Shown here: positions 33,957 through 42,827 of the stretch, one piece after another | Position numbering within the stretch: position 1 is the first letter of the stretch | Layout: each line of letters begins with the position of its first letter | Source of the DNA: Chloroflexota bacterium | GTDB lineage: Bacteria; Chloroflexota; Ktedonobacteria; Ktedonobacterales; Ktedonobacteraceae | Assembly (NCBI GenBank): GCA_902810755.1 | Contig: CADDYT010000031.1 | Coordinates: 1 to 52,881 of the forward strand | Length of the DNA: 52,881 bases | Direction: 5' to 3' | Notes under the pieces: model-generated | Told to the model about the DNA's origin: nothing | Seen by the model: the letters and a program-made list of their open reading frames with translations, nothing else | The model's database searches: none | Position numbers and translations under genes: made by a program

Positions 33957-35942
33957 CTAATTCTGTGCATACTCATCTGGCTCTGGCGGCATCTGCACAG
34001 GCAGGCCCTCCATTTGCATAATCTTCAGTGCGTTGGTCGTGGGGCAGGGGCCGGGGCGCAGGATGTAATCGAAGACCATGTGGCCGTCGAGTACGTCTTC
34101 TCTGAAATGTTTGTTCTGGATTTCTGACAGCGTCTCGGCCAGCTTCACCAGTTCCAGATCGTGTGTCGAAATGACGCCCAGGCAATTGCGCCCGGCCAGC
34201 GCGCGGATGTACGATTCGCTGCCGATGCGCCGCTCGCGGTTGTTTGTTCCCCGGAAAATTTCGTCGATGAGGAAAAACAGGGGCAAATCGCCTTCGTCCA
34301 GCGCCGACAGCAGGGCTTTCAGGCGTCTCACCTCGGCATAGAAGTAAGAATAGCCCTCTGTCACCGAGTCGTTGACGCGCATGCTGGTGAAGACGTGAAA
34401 CAGCCGCGTCTGGAAGCTGCTGGCATCGACCGGGCCACCGGCGTAGGCCAGGCAGAGATTGACGCCGATCGTGCGTAAGAAGGTGCTTTTGCCCGACATG
34501 TTGGAGCCGGTAATCAGCGCAATCTCGCCCATGCTATCCAGCTCAAAATCGTTGACCACTTTTTTCCCGGCGGGGATCAGTGGATGGCCTATCTTCCGTA
34601 CCTTGAAAGGGATTTGTCCGCTCTCAGCACCGGGGATAACTTCCGGCATGCTGTACTCAGGGTTGAGATAGGCGAAGTTTGCCAGCGAATTGAGCGCCTC
34701 TAGCTCGAACCAGATGTCCAGCCAGAGGGGAAGCCGCTTTGCCAGCCGCTTTTTGTACTGCGCGAGCCGGTCGGCAATGAAGAAATCCCAGGGAACCAGC
34801 GCATTGACGATCAACCAGAGCAGTCCGTTTCTTTCCAGCGTCGCTGCCGAAGAGAGACGCGAGATGCGTTTCAATAGCAGCGAGGGACGCGCCTGGCGAT
34901 CCTCAAAAAAGGGCTGGCAAAGCTGTTTGACTCGTTGATGCGGCCCATAGCGAAATGTTTCCAGGTAGGAGAAGACGCCGCTGAGCTGGGCGAAGGCGTA
35001 GCGCAGGAAGTTCGCATCCTCGAACAACTCGCCGCGTTCTTTGCGCGTAGCGAACAAAAAGACAATCGTTGCCAGCAGCGAAAGCATCCAGTATTGCGGG
35101 AAGCCTGCGAGAAAGGCCAGCAGCAAGAGCGCAATATTAACGACCATCAACCCGGCGGCCACAAACAGCAGCGGGCGCAGCCAGGGCGAAGGCGGTTCCT
35201 GCTCGAGCCACCTCAGCAAACGTCTCCCCTCCCACTGCTCTGCCACGTGGCGTGCCGCGATCAGCGATTTCACCAGCAGCCGGTCGCGAAAGAGCGGCAT
35301 AGCCGCCAGTTCCTGCACCAGCGCCTGCCGCCTGCCAATGGTCTCCATATCCGGGTGCGTATTCAGCAGCCAGTCTTGCAGCCGCTGGCTGCCTCCCTGT
35401 GAGGTCGCGACGTTGAGCAAGCGGTGTAGCGAATGCTCGCCCGTGATATCCAGGTCAATGGCAAAAGGGTGGTCACTCTCTGGCTCGCCGACGGCTATTC
35501 TGGGAATGCGTTCCCAGTTCAGTTCGATGCGCGCCATCTGCATCGCCTGCACCTGTACCCAGACGTTGTGCCGCACAATGCTGCGGTCAATCCTGCTCTG
35601 GTAACAGGCAACAATATTGAAGACGATGAGCATGACGGCGACGATGATGAGCGCCCACCATCTCACAAAGAAAAACGCCAGTACGGCCAGCGCCAGCCCC
35701 ACAAAAAAGATGGTCACGCGCACCCACGAAAGCCGATTGCTCGCCTTCTCTAATCTATCAATACGCCCCTTCACCCGGCTAACATGCCGTTGCAGGGCGT
35801 CTAAGCGTTCCTGTTTGCTCTCCACAATCTCTATTCCTTCCAGCCAGCCGGGATGTTCTGGACAACGGCGCTCAGCAACCAGGTGGAAGCGATAAGGGAT
35901 GCTGCCCCATATCCACGCAAGAAACCGGTCAGAGCGGGCCAT
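33957..35942 (-). CDS. Membrane-anchored MutS-like ATPase
   Basis: A 661-residue protein. An acidic/coiled N terminus (QERLDALQRHVSRVKGRIDRLEK, 44-66) precedes two hydrophobic helices (~72-112); two more lie near 260-305. The C-terminal ~200 residues are a MutS ATPase: Walker A GSNMSGKST, FTSMRVNDSVTEGYSYF, Walker B LFFLIDEIFRGTNNRER and the STHDLEL switch. There is no mismatch-recognition (domain I) Phe-x-Glu, so mismatch repair is not expected; such membrane-linked MutS relatives are of unknown role. It stands alone on the minus strand. Confidence 0.8.
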   Translation of the reverse strand: MARSDRFLAWIWGSIPYRFHLVAERRCPEHPGWLEGIEIVESKQERLDALQRHVSRVKGRIDRLEKASNRLSWVRVTIFFVGLALAVLAFFFVRWWALIIVAVMLIVFNIVACYQSRIDRSIVRHNVWVQVQAMQMARIELNWERIPRIAVGEPESDHPFAIDLDITGEHSLHRLLNVATSQGGSQRLQDWLLNTHPDMETIGRRQALVQELAAMPLFRDRLLVKSLIAARHVAEQWEGRRLLRWLEQEPPSPWLRPLLFVAAGLMVVNIALLLLAFLAGFPQYWMLSLLATIVFLFATRKERGELFEDANFLRYAFAQLSGVFSYLETFRYGPHQRVKQLCQPFFEDRQARPSLLLKRISRLSSAATLERNGLLWLIVNALVPWDFFIADRLAQYKKRLAKRLPLWLDIWFELEALNSLANFAYLNPEYSMPEVIPGAESGQIPFKVRKIGHPLIPAGKKVVNDFELDSMGEIALITGSNMSGKSTFLRTIGVNLCLAYAGGPVDASSFQTRLFHVFTSMRVNDSVTEGYSYFYAEVRRLKALLSALDEGDLPLFFLIDEIFRGTNNRERRIGSESYIRALAGRNCLGVISTHDLELVKLAETLSEIQNKHFREDVLDGHMVFDYILRPGPCPTTNALKIMQMEGLPVQMPPEPDEYAQN

Positions 35943-36261
35943 TGCTCCTCTTTGACCAGACTGTTTCCATCAGAGCGATCATGACGGATAATCATTCTCT
36001 TCTCCATTCCCGTAGGACATTGCCCTGTTCTCTAACCGTTTGATTGTAACATATCGTGCATAGATTTTTGCAGGCAGAATGACTCCTGTGCTGAATCTGG
36101 CTTTGCCTCATCGGGTGATATACTATCAAGCGCGTAATGAATTTTGACAGACAAAACTGGGAAGCGGTATGGTAAGCATGACATGCTTATCCATTGTAAT
36201 TCATCAATCAGATGAAATCAGGTAACCTGCTTGCCATTGACATAATATCAGGGGAAAGAGC
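35943..36261. other. Intergenic region with the methyltransferase promoter and palindromic operator
   Basis: A 319-base region between the MutS-like and methyltransferase genes. It holds the plus-strand promoter at 36144-36173 with a palindrome at its start point. The left half (35950-36120) shows no gene or clear repeat; it must contain the promoter for the MutS-like gene on the minus strand. Confidence 0.5.
36144..36189 (+). promoter_or_regulatory. Methyltransferase promoter with 17-bp palindrome at the start point
   Basis: -35 TTGACA at 36144-36149, an 18-base spacer, -10 TATGGT at 36168-36173. TAAGCATGACATGCTTA (36173-36189) is a perfect 8-bp inverted repeat around one base, overlapping the end of the -10 and the expected start, as an operator would. 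Confidence 0.6.
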
Positions 36262-36789
36262 ATGAACCATCAAGATCACATCAATCTCTTGCGCAAGGGC
36301 ATCGAGAGGTCGGGTGGTGTGTGGGCGGATCTGGGATCGGGCGGGGGCGCGTTTACGCTGGCGCTGGCCGATTTGATCGGGCCACAGGGGATAATCTACT
36401 CGGTGGATAAAAGCGCGGGCGCGCTCAGAGAGCAGGAGCGGGAGATGCGCGCCCATTTTCCAGAAACGACGGTGCGCTACATTGTGTCCGATTTCACACG
36501 AAGGCTGGATTTACCGCCGCTAGACGGTGTGGTGATGGCAAATTCGCTGCATTATGTGAAGCAGAAGGACGCAATGCTACAACTGGTGCGCAGCTACCTC
36601 AAGCCGGACGGGCGCTTCCTGCTCGTGGAGTATAATGCCGACCGGGGCAATATGTGGGTACCATACCCCCTCTCTTTTGCAACATGGGAAAGCCTCGCGC
36701 GCAAAAATGGCTTCACCAGCACGCAATTGCTGGCAACCGTTCCCAGCCGTTTTCTTGGTTCAATGTATTCGGCCCTGAGTATAGCATGA
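36262..36789 (+). CDS. Class I SAM-dependent methyltransferase
   Basis: A 175-residue Rossmann methyltransferase. Motif I is VWADLGSGGGAFTLALADLIGP (residues ~20-41), motif II is IIYSVDKSAGAL, motif IV is PPLDGVVMANSLHYV and motif VI region is YLKPDGRFLLVEY. The substrate is not evident. It starts after GGGGAAAGAG and is preceded by a good promoter with a palindrome at the start point. Confidence 0.82.
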   Translation: MNHQDHINLLRKGIERSGGVWADLGSGGGAFTLALADLIGPQGIIYSVDKSAGALREQEREMRAHFPETTVRYIVSDFTRRLDLPPLDGVVMANSLHYVKQKDAMLQLVRSYLKPDGRFLLVEYNADRGNMWVPYPLSFATWESLARKNGFTSTQLLATVPSRFLGSMYSALSIA

Positions 36790-36959
36790 CATGGATGTTT
36801 TTTTCGCCTCGTTTTCGCTTGAAACAACCACCCTTTGAAGAGAGTATACAGTAGTGAGGGGCCAGAAACAACCTGCGATGAGCCGGGTATGTCAGGTATC
36901 CGCATGACTTCTGGAGTGATGCGATGCAGAGAAGCTTTGTTCAAGGAGGAGCAAAACGG

Positions 36960-37241
36960 ATGAGCGAAAACGATGGACAGGTCGATTTGTGGTCGACGTT
37001 TGGACAACGTTACAGGCCGGGCCAGCTGGTGACGGGTACGATCACACGAATAGCGCCCTTTGGCGTCTTTGCTCGCATCGAGGAAGGCCTTGAAGGTCTC
37101 GTGCGCCTCTCTGAGCTTCCTTCCTGGCTCAATCCGCTACAAAATCTCCACGAGGGCCAGCAACTCCCTTTACGCATCCTCTCCGTCGATGCTGAGCGGC
37201 ACCATATGGAGCTAAGCCTGAAGCAGGTGGGGGGCATTTAA
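36960..37241 (+). CDS. Single S1-domain RNA-binding protein
   Basis: A 93-residue protein that is almost wholly one S1 domain: YRPGQLVTGTITRIAPFGVFARIEEGLEGLVRLSEL, then LHEGQQLPLRILSVDAERHHMELSLKQ. Similar one-domain proteins bind RNA or the ribosome, like a short relative of RpsA repeats or YugI/general stress protein 13. AAGGAGGA precedes the ATG at 36960 by 9 bases; the frame runs 12 residues further upstream. Confidence 0.85.
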   Translation: MSENDGQVDLWSTFGQRYRPGQLVTGTITRIAPFGVFARIEEGLEGLVRLSELPSWLNPLQNLHEGQQLPLRILSVDAERHHMELSLKQVGGI

Positions 37242-37366
37242 CGGCATCGCCTCTCTGAACTAAGCCCCTGAATGAGGAAAGAGGACCCTGTTGCACTCAC
37301 GTCTTCTGCCGTGATATGTTGAAGATAGTCAGTTTGAGATATATCGCAAGGAGACGGAACAGGAAG

Positions 37367-38218
37367 ATGACACAACAGGAGAACACGCCGCTTGCACCCT
37401 TTACGTTTGGGCCGGAGGAGACAGATACGGCCTGTTTGCTTATTCACGGCTTCGGCGGTACGCCCGCGGAGATGCGCGGGCCAGGTGAGGCGCTAGCAGC
37501 GCAGGGGATACGGGTGCATGGCATCAGGCTGGCCGGTCACTGCGAAGGTGAAGAGGCGTTTGCCTGTGCCACTCGCAAAGACTGGCTGGCCTCTGCGGAA
37601 GAGGGTCTGGAGCGGCTTGCAGGTTACCGGCGCGTCTTCGTCGCCGGGTTATCCATGGGTGGCGTCCTCTCGCTTTTGCTGGCGAGCTATCACCCTGAGC
37701 GCGTGGCCGGCGTCATTGCCATGTCGACCCCCACACGCATTGCCAGCGGCTGGCTGGCCATGCTGGCCCATCCTTTCATTAAATGGTACTATCCCCTCAA
37801 GCAACTTGATTTCAACAACCCCCTCGTGCAGCAAGAAATCCTGCGCCAGCGTCGGCTGACCGAGCCAGAAGCAACCATTGATTTCTCCAATCCCGAAATC
37901 GTCGCCGCCATCAAATCTAGCGTTCGTGTCTCCGTCTCCGCTATCAATCAGCTAGTCCGTCTCGTAGACGAGAGCCGCGCCCGCCTCAACAAAGTGGGCT
38001 CGCCCCTGCTCATCATCCACAGCAAAGGCGATAGAACTGTAGCCCCTGCCTGCGCAGAAGAACTCTACCGCCTGGCAACTGCCGCTTCCCCCCGAACACT
38101 GCACTGGCTCGAAAAATCAGACCACGTCATCACTGAAGGGCCTGAGCGCGAAGAGGTATATCGGCTGGCGACCGCTTTTGTGCGCAATACCCGACATGAG
38201 GGCGCGGAAAGACAGTGA
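37367..38218 (+). CDS. Alpha/beta hydrolase (carboxylesterase-like)
   Basis: A 283-residue serine hydrolase of the carboxylesterase (Est30/YvaK) type. CLLIHGFGGTPAEM is the oxyanion-hole HGF motif, VFVAGLSMGGVLSL contains the nucleophile Ser (GLSMG), and LLIIHSKGDRTV and EKSDHVITEG hold the Asp and His. Cytoplasmic, no signal. The ATG at 37367 has a weak AGGAAG. It is separated from the kinase by a hairpin. Confidence 0.87.
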   Translation: MTQQENTPLAPFTFGPEETDTACLLIHGFGGTPAEMRGPGEALAAQGIRVHGIRLAGHCEGEEAFACATRKDWLASAEEGLERLAGYRRVFVAGLSMGGVLSLLLASYHPERVAGVIAMSTPTRIASGWLAMLAHPFIKWYYPLKQLDFNNPLVQQEILRQRRLTEPEATIDFSNPEIVAAIKSSVRVSVSAINQLVRLVDESRARLNKVGSPLLIIHSKGDRTVAPACAEELYRLATAASPRTLHWLEKSDHVITEGPEREEVYRLATAFVRNTRHEGAERQ

Positions 38219-38250
38219 TTACGGCGCACATGGTAAAAGTTCCATATCGA

Positions 38251-38280
38251 GGCCGGTGATTGGAGTCACCGGCCCTGTTC
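38251..38280 (+). terminator. Possible terminator between esterase and kinase genes
   Basis: Strong stem GGCCGGTGA / TCACCGGCC (38251-38259 and 38266-38274) with a 6-base loop, followed by CTGTTCGTTG. The T-run is poor, so termination may be partial or need Rho. Confidence 0.45.
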
Positions 38281-38320
38281 GTTGTAGAAAATGGAGATAT
38301 CTTGAGAAGGTGGAAGTGGA

Positions 38321-40102
38321 ATGAAGGGAATTGAAGGGCTAACGCTGGGACGCTACGAATTGAAACGGCTCATCGCACAGGGAGGCATGGCGGAAGTCTA
38401 TCTGGCTTATGACCGGCGCGTGCGCAGGCTGGTCGCTATCAAGGTACTCTACGGACGCGACGAATCGTTTGTGCGCCGTTTTGAACGCGAAGCGCGGGCG
38501 GTAGGCGCGCTCTCCCACGCCCATATCCTGCCCCTCTACGACTTCGGCGAGCAGCGTCCCTGGTACTACCTGGTCATGCCCTATGTCGAAGGCGGCACCT
38601 TGCGCGACTACCTGCACAAAAAGCAGCGACTGACCCTGCTGGAGGCAGCCAGTTTTGTCGACCAGATAGCAGGGGCCTTGCAATATGCCCACGATTCCGG
38701 CGTTATCCATCGTGATGTCAAGCCCTCCAACATCCTGCTGCGACCCGATGGCTATGCTTACCTGGCAGACTTCGGGCTGGCAAAGGCCATGATGGGCGCG
38801 GAAGCCCTGACCAGCATCGGCGCCATCGTTGGCACGCCTGAATATACTGCGCCAGAACAATCCAACGGCATCAGCGATTACCGCAGCGACATCTACTCGC
38901 TCGGCATCATCCTCTACCAGATGCTCACCGGTCAGGTTCCCTTCACAGCAGAATCACCCGTCGCCGTCTCGCTCAAGCACATCCAGATGGAGCCAACGCC
39001 GCCATCGCACCTCAACACAGATATTCCTCAGAGCATTGAGGTCGTCATCCTCAAGGCGCTGGCAAAAGACCCCGACGCCCGCTACCAGCAGGCTCAGGAA
39101 CTTTCCACCGCCTACTGGAAAGCCCTGCACCACGAACAGCTCTGGACAACCGACAAACTTCCTGCCCGGGCCCTTCTAGAAGCCTCTCTGTCGGGAGAAA
39201 ATTCCCCCGCAGAGACGCATCCCAACAACACGCCTGCCCATCAAAAGACCGCGTTGCCCTCAATGCCTGTTCATAGAACGCCTCTGCGGCTCAACAAAAC
39301 TTCCCTGCTCGCCCTCTTCAGCCTCATGCTCGCCGTTGCCATTGTACCGCTCAGCCTCGGCTGGCAGGCTGCGCACACGGCAAATATCAGGCCAACGCAG
39401 AGCGCGCAACAGGTAGTAAGGCAACAAGAGAACAGCACTATGACCGCCACCGCCATCGCGCAGGCCACCTCACAGGCGCAACTCCAGGCCACGCTGGCCG
39501 CTCAGTCGCAGGTGCAGGCTACCGCAGGCATCACCACCTCACTCGGCGCGGGCCAGGCACTTTACGCCAACAGCATGACCGCACCTGGCGGCGGCTGGAT
39601 CGACGACGGCTCGCAATGCTACTTCACCCCGCAGGGCTACCACGTCCAGACCTACAGAGCGCATCTCGAAGCCTGGTGCTACTCCAACCAGCAGCAATTC
39701 TCCAACGTCGTCATCACCGTGCAGGCACAATTGCTGCGCGGCGACACTTACGGCCTCGTCTTCCGCCTCAATCCAACCACCCGCGCCTTCTACGTCCTCG
39801 AACTCAACAAAGCGGGCCAGTACCGTTTCGTCAAAGCCAACGGCAGCAACCCTCTCAACTGGCTCACTCTCATCGACTGGACGCCTTCCAGCGCCATCCA
39901 CAGCGGCTACAACCAGACCAATACCTTCCTTGTCGTCGCCAGCGGCCCCCACTTCCGCTTCTACATCAACAAACAACTCATCCTCAACAACTACACCGAC
40001 CCCACCCCCTACCCCATCGGCCTCCTCGGCCTCCTCGTCGGCGGTGACAGCTCAGGGGGTAGCGAGGCAGTGTTCAGCAACGTATGGGTGTTTGAGAAGT
40101 GA
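38321..40102 (+). CDS. Membrane Ser/Thr protein kinase with lectin-like extracellular domain
   Basis: A 593-residue Hanks-type kinase. Residues 10-270 form the kinase domain: Gly-rich loop IAQGGMAEVYLAYD, VAIKVL (Lys), catalytic HRDVKPSN, DFGLAKA and GTPEYTAPEQ. A linker, then a single helix (LLALFSLMLAVAIVPLSLGW, ~328-347), then an outer ~240 residues. That part has a Gln/Ala/Thr-rich stalk and a beta-rich domain (YGLVFRLNPTTRAFYVLELNKAGQYRFV, HFRFYINKQLIL) resembling LamG/DUF1080-like lectin folds. No PASTA repeats are seen. Likely a sensor of extracellular glycans or other ligands. Confidence 0.87.
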   Translation: MKGIEGLTLGRYELKRLIAQGGMAEVYLAYDRRVRRLVAIKVLYGRDESFVRRFEREARAVGALSHAHILPLYDFGEQRPWYYLVMPYVEGGTLRDYLHKKQRLTLLEAASFVDQIAGALQYAHDSGVIHRDVKPSNILLRPDGYAYLADFGLAKAMMGAEALTSIGAIVGTPEYTAPEQSNGISDYRSDIYSLGIILYQMLTGQVPFTAESPVAVSLKHIQMEPTPPSHLNTDIPQSIEVVILKALAKDPDARYQQAQELSTAYWKALHHEQLWTTDKLPARALLEASLSGENSPAETHPNNTPAHQKTALPSMPVHRTPLRLNKTSLLALFSLMLAVAIVPLSLGWQAAHTANIRPTQSAQQVVRQQENSTMTATAIAQATSQAQLQATLAAQSQVQATAGITTSLGAGQALYANSMTAPGGGWIDDGSQCYFTPQGYHVQTYRAHLEAWCYSNQQQFSNVVITVQAQLLRGDTYGLVFRLNPTTRAFYVLELNKAGQYRFVKANGSNPLNWLTLIDWTPSSAIHSGYNQTNTFLVVASGPHFRFYINKQLILNNYTDPTPYPIGLLGLLVGGDSSGGSEAVFSNVWVFEK

Positions 40103-40785
40103 TACTCCTTCTCAGTCTGGCATCTACCATCTTCTCGGCTGCCTGTCATGTAGTTGAGGGTGTAGTTTGCAGCAGCAATGCAGGATTGAAGAGAGTTGAA
40201 CAAAAAGGATAGAGAAGTAGCAGCAGCACCGATGTTTTGCCGTAACAAACGCCCTTCACCTGCCACTCCGCATGACACGTTCCGGCCACTTTTTCAGAGT
40301 ATGCCAGATTGTCCGTTTAACCCGATGAATGAAGGAAGGGTGGTAATGATAGCCCGAAATTACCTGTTGGAAGTGAGCCATTACGTCCTGTATATGCGAG
40401 ACGTATAAATTAAAGAAGAGTGAAGTTGGACAACAGAGGCAAATAAATCCGGGATGTGCGCGCTGGCGACGCGCTTAGAACCGCGTATAGTAGGGCCGAC
40501 CCTCATAGGCGTTAACTTAAGCCAGTGCGAGCGCCAGGCAGGCCACCCGCAAGGGGTGGCCCTACGAGAGACGCGGCGTTCGTGCCGCCTGTGGAGCTGC
40601 GTATATAGTAGGGCCACCCCTTGCGGGTGGCCTGCGGCGGCCTTAAGTTAATGCCTATGGGGCCGACCCTTGCGGTCGGCCTGGGACGAGGTTGGACAGG
40701 ACGGGGAACAAATGATAGGCACTTTTCTGTTGTCATTAATTGGGCGATGAAAAGAACGCATTTGTGAAAAGAGGCATGAAAATTC
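40103..40785. other. 683-base gene-free region with a nested palindrome
   Basis: No credible gene is seen. The right half carries a nested inverted-repeat element of about 200 bases (40488-40690). The left half, 40103-40480, contains GCCGTAACAAACGCC and CATGACACGTTCC, the latter a partial echo of the GTCATG family, plus a few AT-rich patches that may serve as promoter for the downstream fused fol gene. Confidence 0.55.
40488..40690. repeat. Nested palindromic element (MITE- or REP-like)
   Basis: Outer arms CATAGGCGTTAACTTAAG (40504-40521) and complement 40642-40659 (one mismatch). Inner arms AGGCCACCCGCAAGGGGTGG plus CCCTAC (40540-40565) and exact complement 40608-40633. Edges carry GTAGGGCCGACCCT on the left and GGCCGACC-CTTGC-GGTCGGCC, itself a hairpin, on the right (40661-40681). 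Total about 200 bases, no reading frame. Confidence 0.75.
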
Positions 40786-42321
40786 ATGAGTATAGAGAAA
40801 ACGAAGCTGAGCCCGCTGACGGTGGCACCACCAACGGCGCAGAGCGGCAGTGGGAACGGGGCGGTGGCAACGCACAGGATTTATCTGAGCATGGGGTCGA
40901 ATCTGGGGGACCGGCGCGGCAACCTGGCGGCGGCCATTCAACGCCTGCATGCTTTGATGGAGATCGAAAAGGTCTCGTCTGTCTATGAAACGGAGCCGGT
41001 TGGTTATCTGGAGCAACCTCATTTCTTGAATATCGCCGTCGCCGGGACAACGCGGCTTTCGCCACAGGAGTTTTTGAAACGCGCTAAGGAGATAGAGGCC
41101 GCGCTGGGTCGGCAGGAGACGATTCGTAATGGGCCGCGCCCGATCGATATCGATATCATTTTCTATGATAATCTGACGCTCGATAGCGAACCGTTGACAA
41201 TTCCCCATCCGCGTATGGCCGAGCGTGCGTTTGTGCTGGCTCCCCTGGCGGAGATTGCACCGGAAGTGGTGCATCCGGCAAGAGGTAGTACAGCGCGCGA
41301 GTTGCTGGCAGAGGTGCCGCAGGAGGGCGTAAGAAAAATAGCCCCCGATCTGACGATCAAGCTGGAACGGGATATTCAGAGCGAGCGACCTGCCGTGCAT
41401 GTGCAACTGGGCAAGACAGGCGTGGTCGGGCTGCGCCGGAACATTCTCATCGGCAATAAGGGACAGCAGTTTGATATCACGTTTGATATGTATGCCAATC
41501 TGGGCGCGAACCGTTCGGGCGTGCATATGTCACGTTTCAGCGAGGCGTTAGAGGAGACGCTGGAAGAAACGGCAACAACGCGCACGGCGTGGCCGCAGCT
41601 TGAGGTGCTGGCCGGGCAACTGGCACAGGCCATCGTGCGGAGGCAGCAGGTTTCCCGCGCCGAAGTACACCTGCATACCAGCTATCCACTGGAGCGATGG
41701 ACACCCGTTTCCAGTCGCCGCTCGCAGGAAATCTACGGCTTGCAGGCGCAGGCAGTCGCGACCCGTCAGGGAACAAAGCGACTGATTGGCGTCGAGGTAG
41801 AGGGCATGGTGGCCTGCCCCTGCGCGCAAGATATGGTGCATTCCTACACGCGCGTCCGTCTGGAGGAAGAAGGCTTTCCCGAAGATATGATCGAGAAGAT
41901 GCTCAGCGTCACGCCGCTGGCGACACATAATCAGCGCGGGCGCGCTACGCTGTTGATCGGCACAGACCAGACCATCGATGCCAGGGATTTGATCGATATT
42001 GTCGAGGGGGCCATGAGTTCCGAGAATTATGCCCTGCTCAAGCGGCCAGACGAGTTGTACGTCGTCAACAAAGCCCATGCGAACCCGCGCTTCGTCGAGG
42101 ATGTTGTGCGCGACATCCTGCGCGCTGTGGTGGAGAAATATGTCGACCTGCCGGACGAGACCTTTGTCTGGGTGGGCGAGCGCAACGAGGAAACCATCCA
42201 CAAATATGATGTGGAGGCCGAGGCATGGGGAACGCTGGGCGAACTGCGTGCGGAAATCCTGCACGGCGCGGAGATCGAACACCACACTACAAAGGAAGAG
42301 TGGCTTCAGGCACAAAATTGA
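40786..42321 (+). CDS. folK/folE2: FolK-FolE2 fusion: HPPK plus GTP cyclohydrolase IB
   Basis: A 511-residue bifunctional protein. A ~28-residue low-complexity N terminus is followed by HPPK (~30-180), with IYLSMGSNLGDRRGN, the ETEPVGY loop and GPRPIDIDIIFYD (116-128) of the ATP-binding active site. From ~195 on it is FolE2/MptA: ERDIQSERP, HMSRFSE (247-253), EGMVACPCAQDM with the putative active-site Cys at 344/346, ATHNQRG (379-385) and PDELYVVNKAHANPRF. FolE2 is the metal-flexible GTP cyclohydrolase that opens folate synthesis; HPPK acts three steps later. I have not seen this fusion described, but cannot check. ATG follows AGAGG. Confidence 0.9.
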   Translation: MSIEKTKLSPLTVAPPTAQSGSGNGAVATHRIYLSMGSNLGDRRGNLAAAIQRLHALMEIEKVSSVYETEPVGYLEQPHFLNIAVAGTTRLSPQEFLKRAKEIEAALGRQETIRNGPRPIDIDIIFYDNLTLDSEPLTIPHPRMAERAFVLAPLAEIAPEVVHPARGSTARELLAEVPQEGVRKIAPDLTIKLERDIQSERPAVHVQLGKTGVVGLRRNILIGNKGQQFDITFDMYANLGANRSGVHMSRFSEALEETLEETATTRTAWPQLEVLAGQLAQAIVRRQQVSRAEVHLHTSYPLERWTPVSSRRSQEIYGLQAQAVATRQGTKRLIGVEVEGMVACPCAQDMVHSYTRVRLEEEGFPEDMIEKMLSVTPLATHNQRGRATLLIGTDQTIDARDLIDIVEGAMSSENYALLKRPDELYVVNKAHANPRFVEDVVRDILRAVVEKYVDLPDETFVWVGERNEETIHKYDVEAEAWGTLGELRAEILHGAEIEHHTTKEEWLQAQN

Positions 42322-42443
42322 CGCCCCTTGCCTCTTAACATTCCCCGGTGGACGTGCTATAATGCGGTACAAAGGGCTTTGTATACTGCCGGAGACGATG
42401 CAGCAAATACAGGGCAACAAAACTAGAAAAACATGGAGATAAG

Positions 42444-42803
42444 GTGGAAGGAGTTCTGCTAGACCCTGCTCAGCAAGCGAGAGCTGCGGTTGATGCCGCT
42501 GCTGATAAAAAGGCGTCGGATATCATGTTACTGGATGTTCATGAACTGACGCCCATTGCGGATTACTTCGTTATCTGTAGTGCGAACAATCCACGGCAGA
42601 TCGAGGCCATTGCCGATGCGATAGACGAAGCATTGAGCAAACAGGGAGCCAGAGTGCTGCACCGGGAGGGTGATGCTGATACAGGCTGGCTTCTGCTCGA
42701 CTTTGGTGACATCATCGTGCATATCTTTGGACAGAAGGAGCGGGAATACTACCGGCTCGAGCGCCTGTGGAACCAGGCCAGGACGGTGGTTTACCTGCAA
42801 TAG
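42444..42803 (+). CDS. rsfS: Ribosomal silencing factor RsfS
   Basis: A 119-residue RsfS/Iojap protein that blocks 50S-30S joining under nutrient limitation. Diagnostic features: DIMLLDVHELTPIADYFVICSANNPRQIEAIADAI, then GDADTGWLLLDFGDIIVHIFGQKEREYYRLERLW. GTG start with GGAG five bases ahead. A 58-residue membrane protein follows 24 bases later. Confidence 0.93.
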   Translation: MEGVLLDPAQQARAAVDAAADKKASDIMLLDVHELTPIADYFVICSANNPRQIEAIADAIDEALSKQGARVLHREGDADTGWLLLDFGDIIVHIFGQKEREYYRLERLWNQARTVVYLQ

Positions 42804-42827
42804 TTACAGCAGAAAAGGCGGTCAAAG

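Noticed and set aside
41548..42420. Minus-strand 290-codon frame antisense to the FolK-FolE2 gene
   Set aside because: No ribosome site and no recognisable domain; the plus strand encodes FolE2 motifs here.
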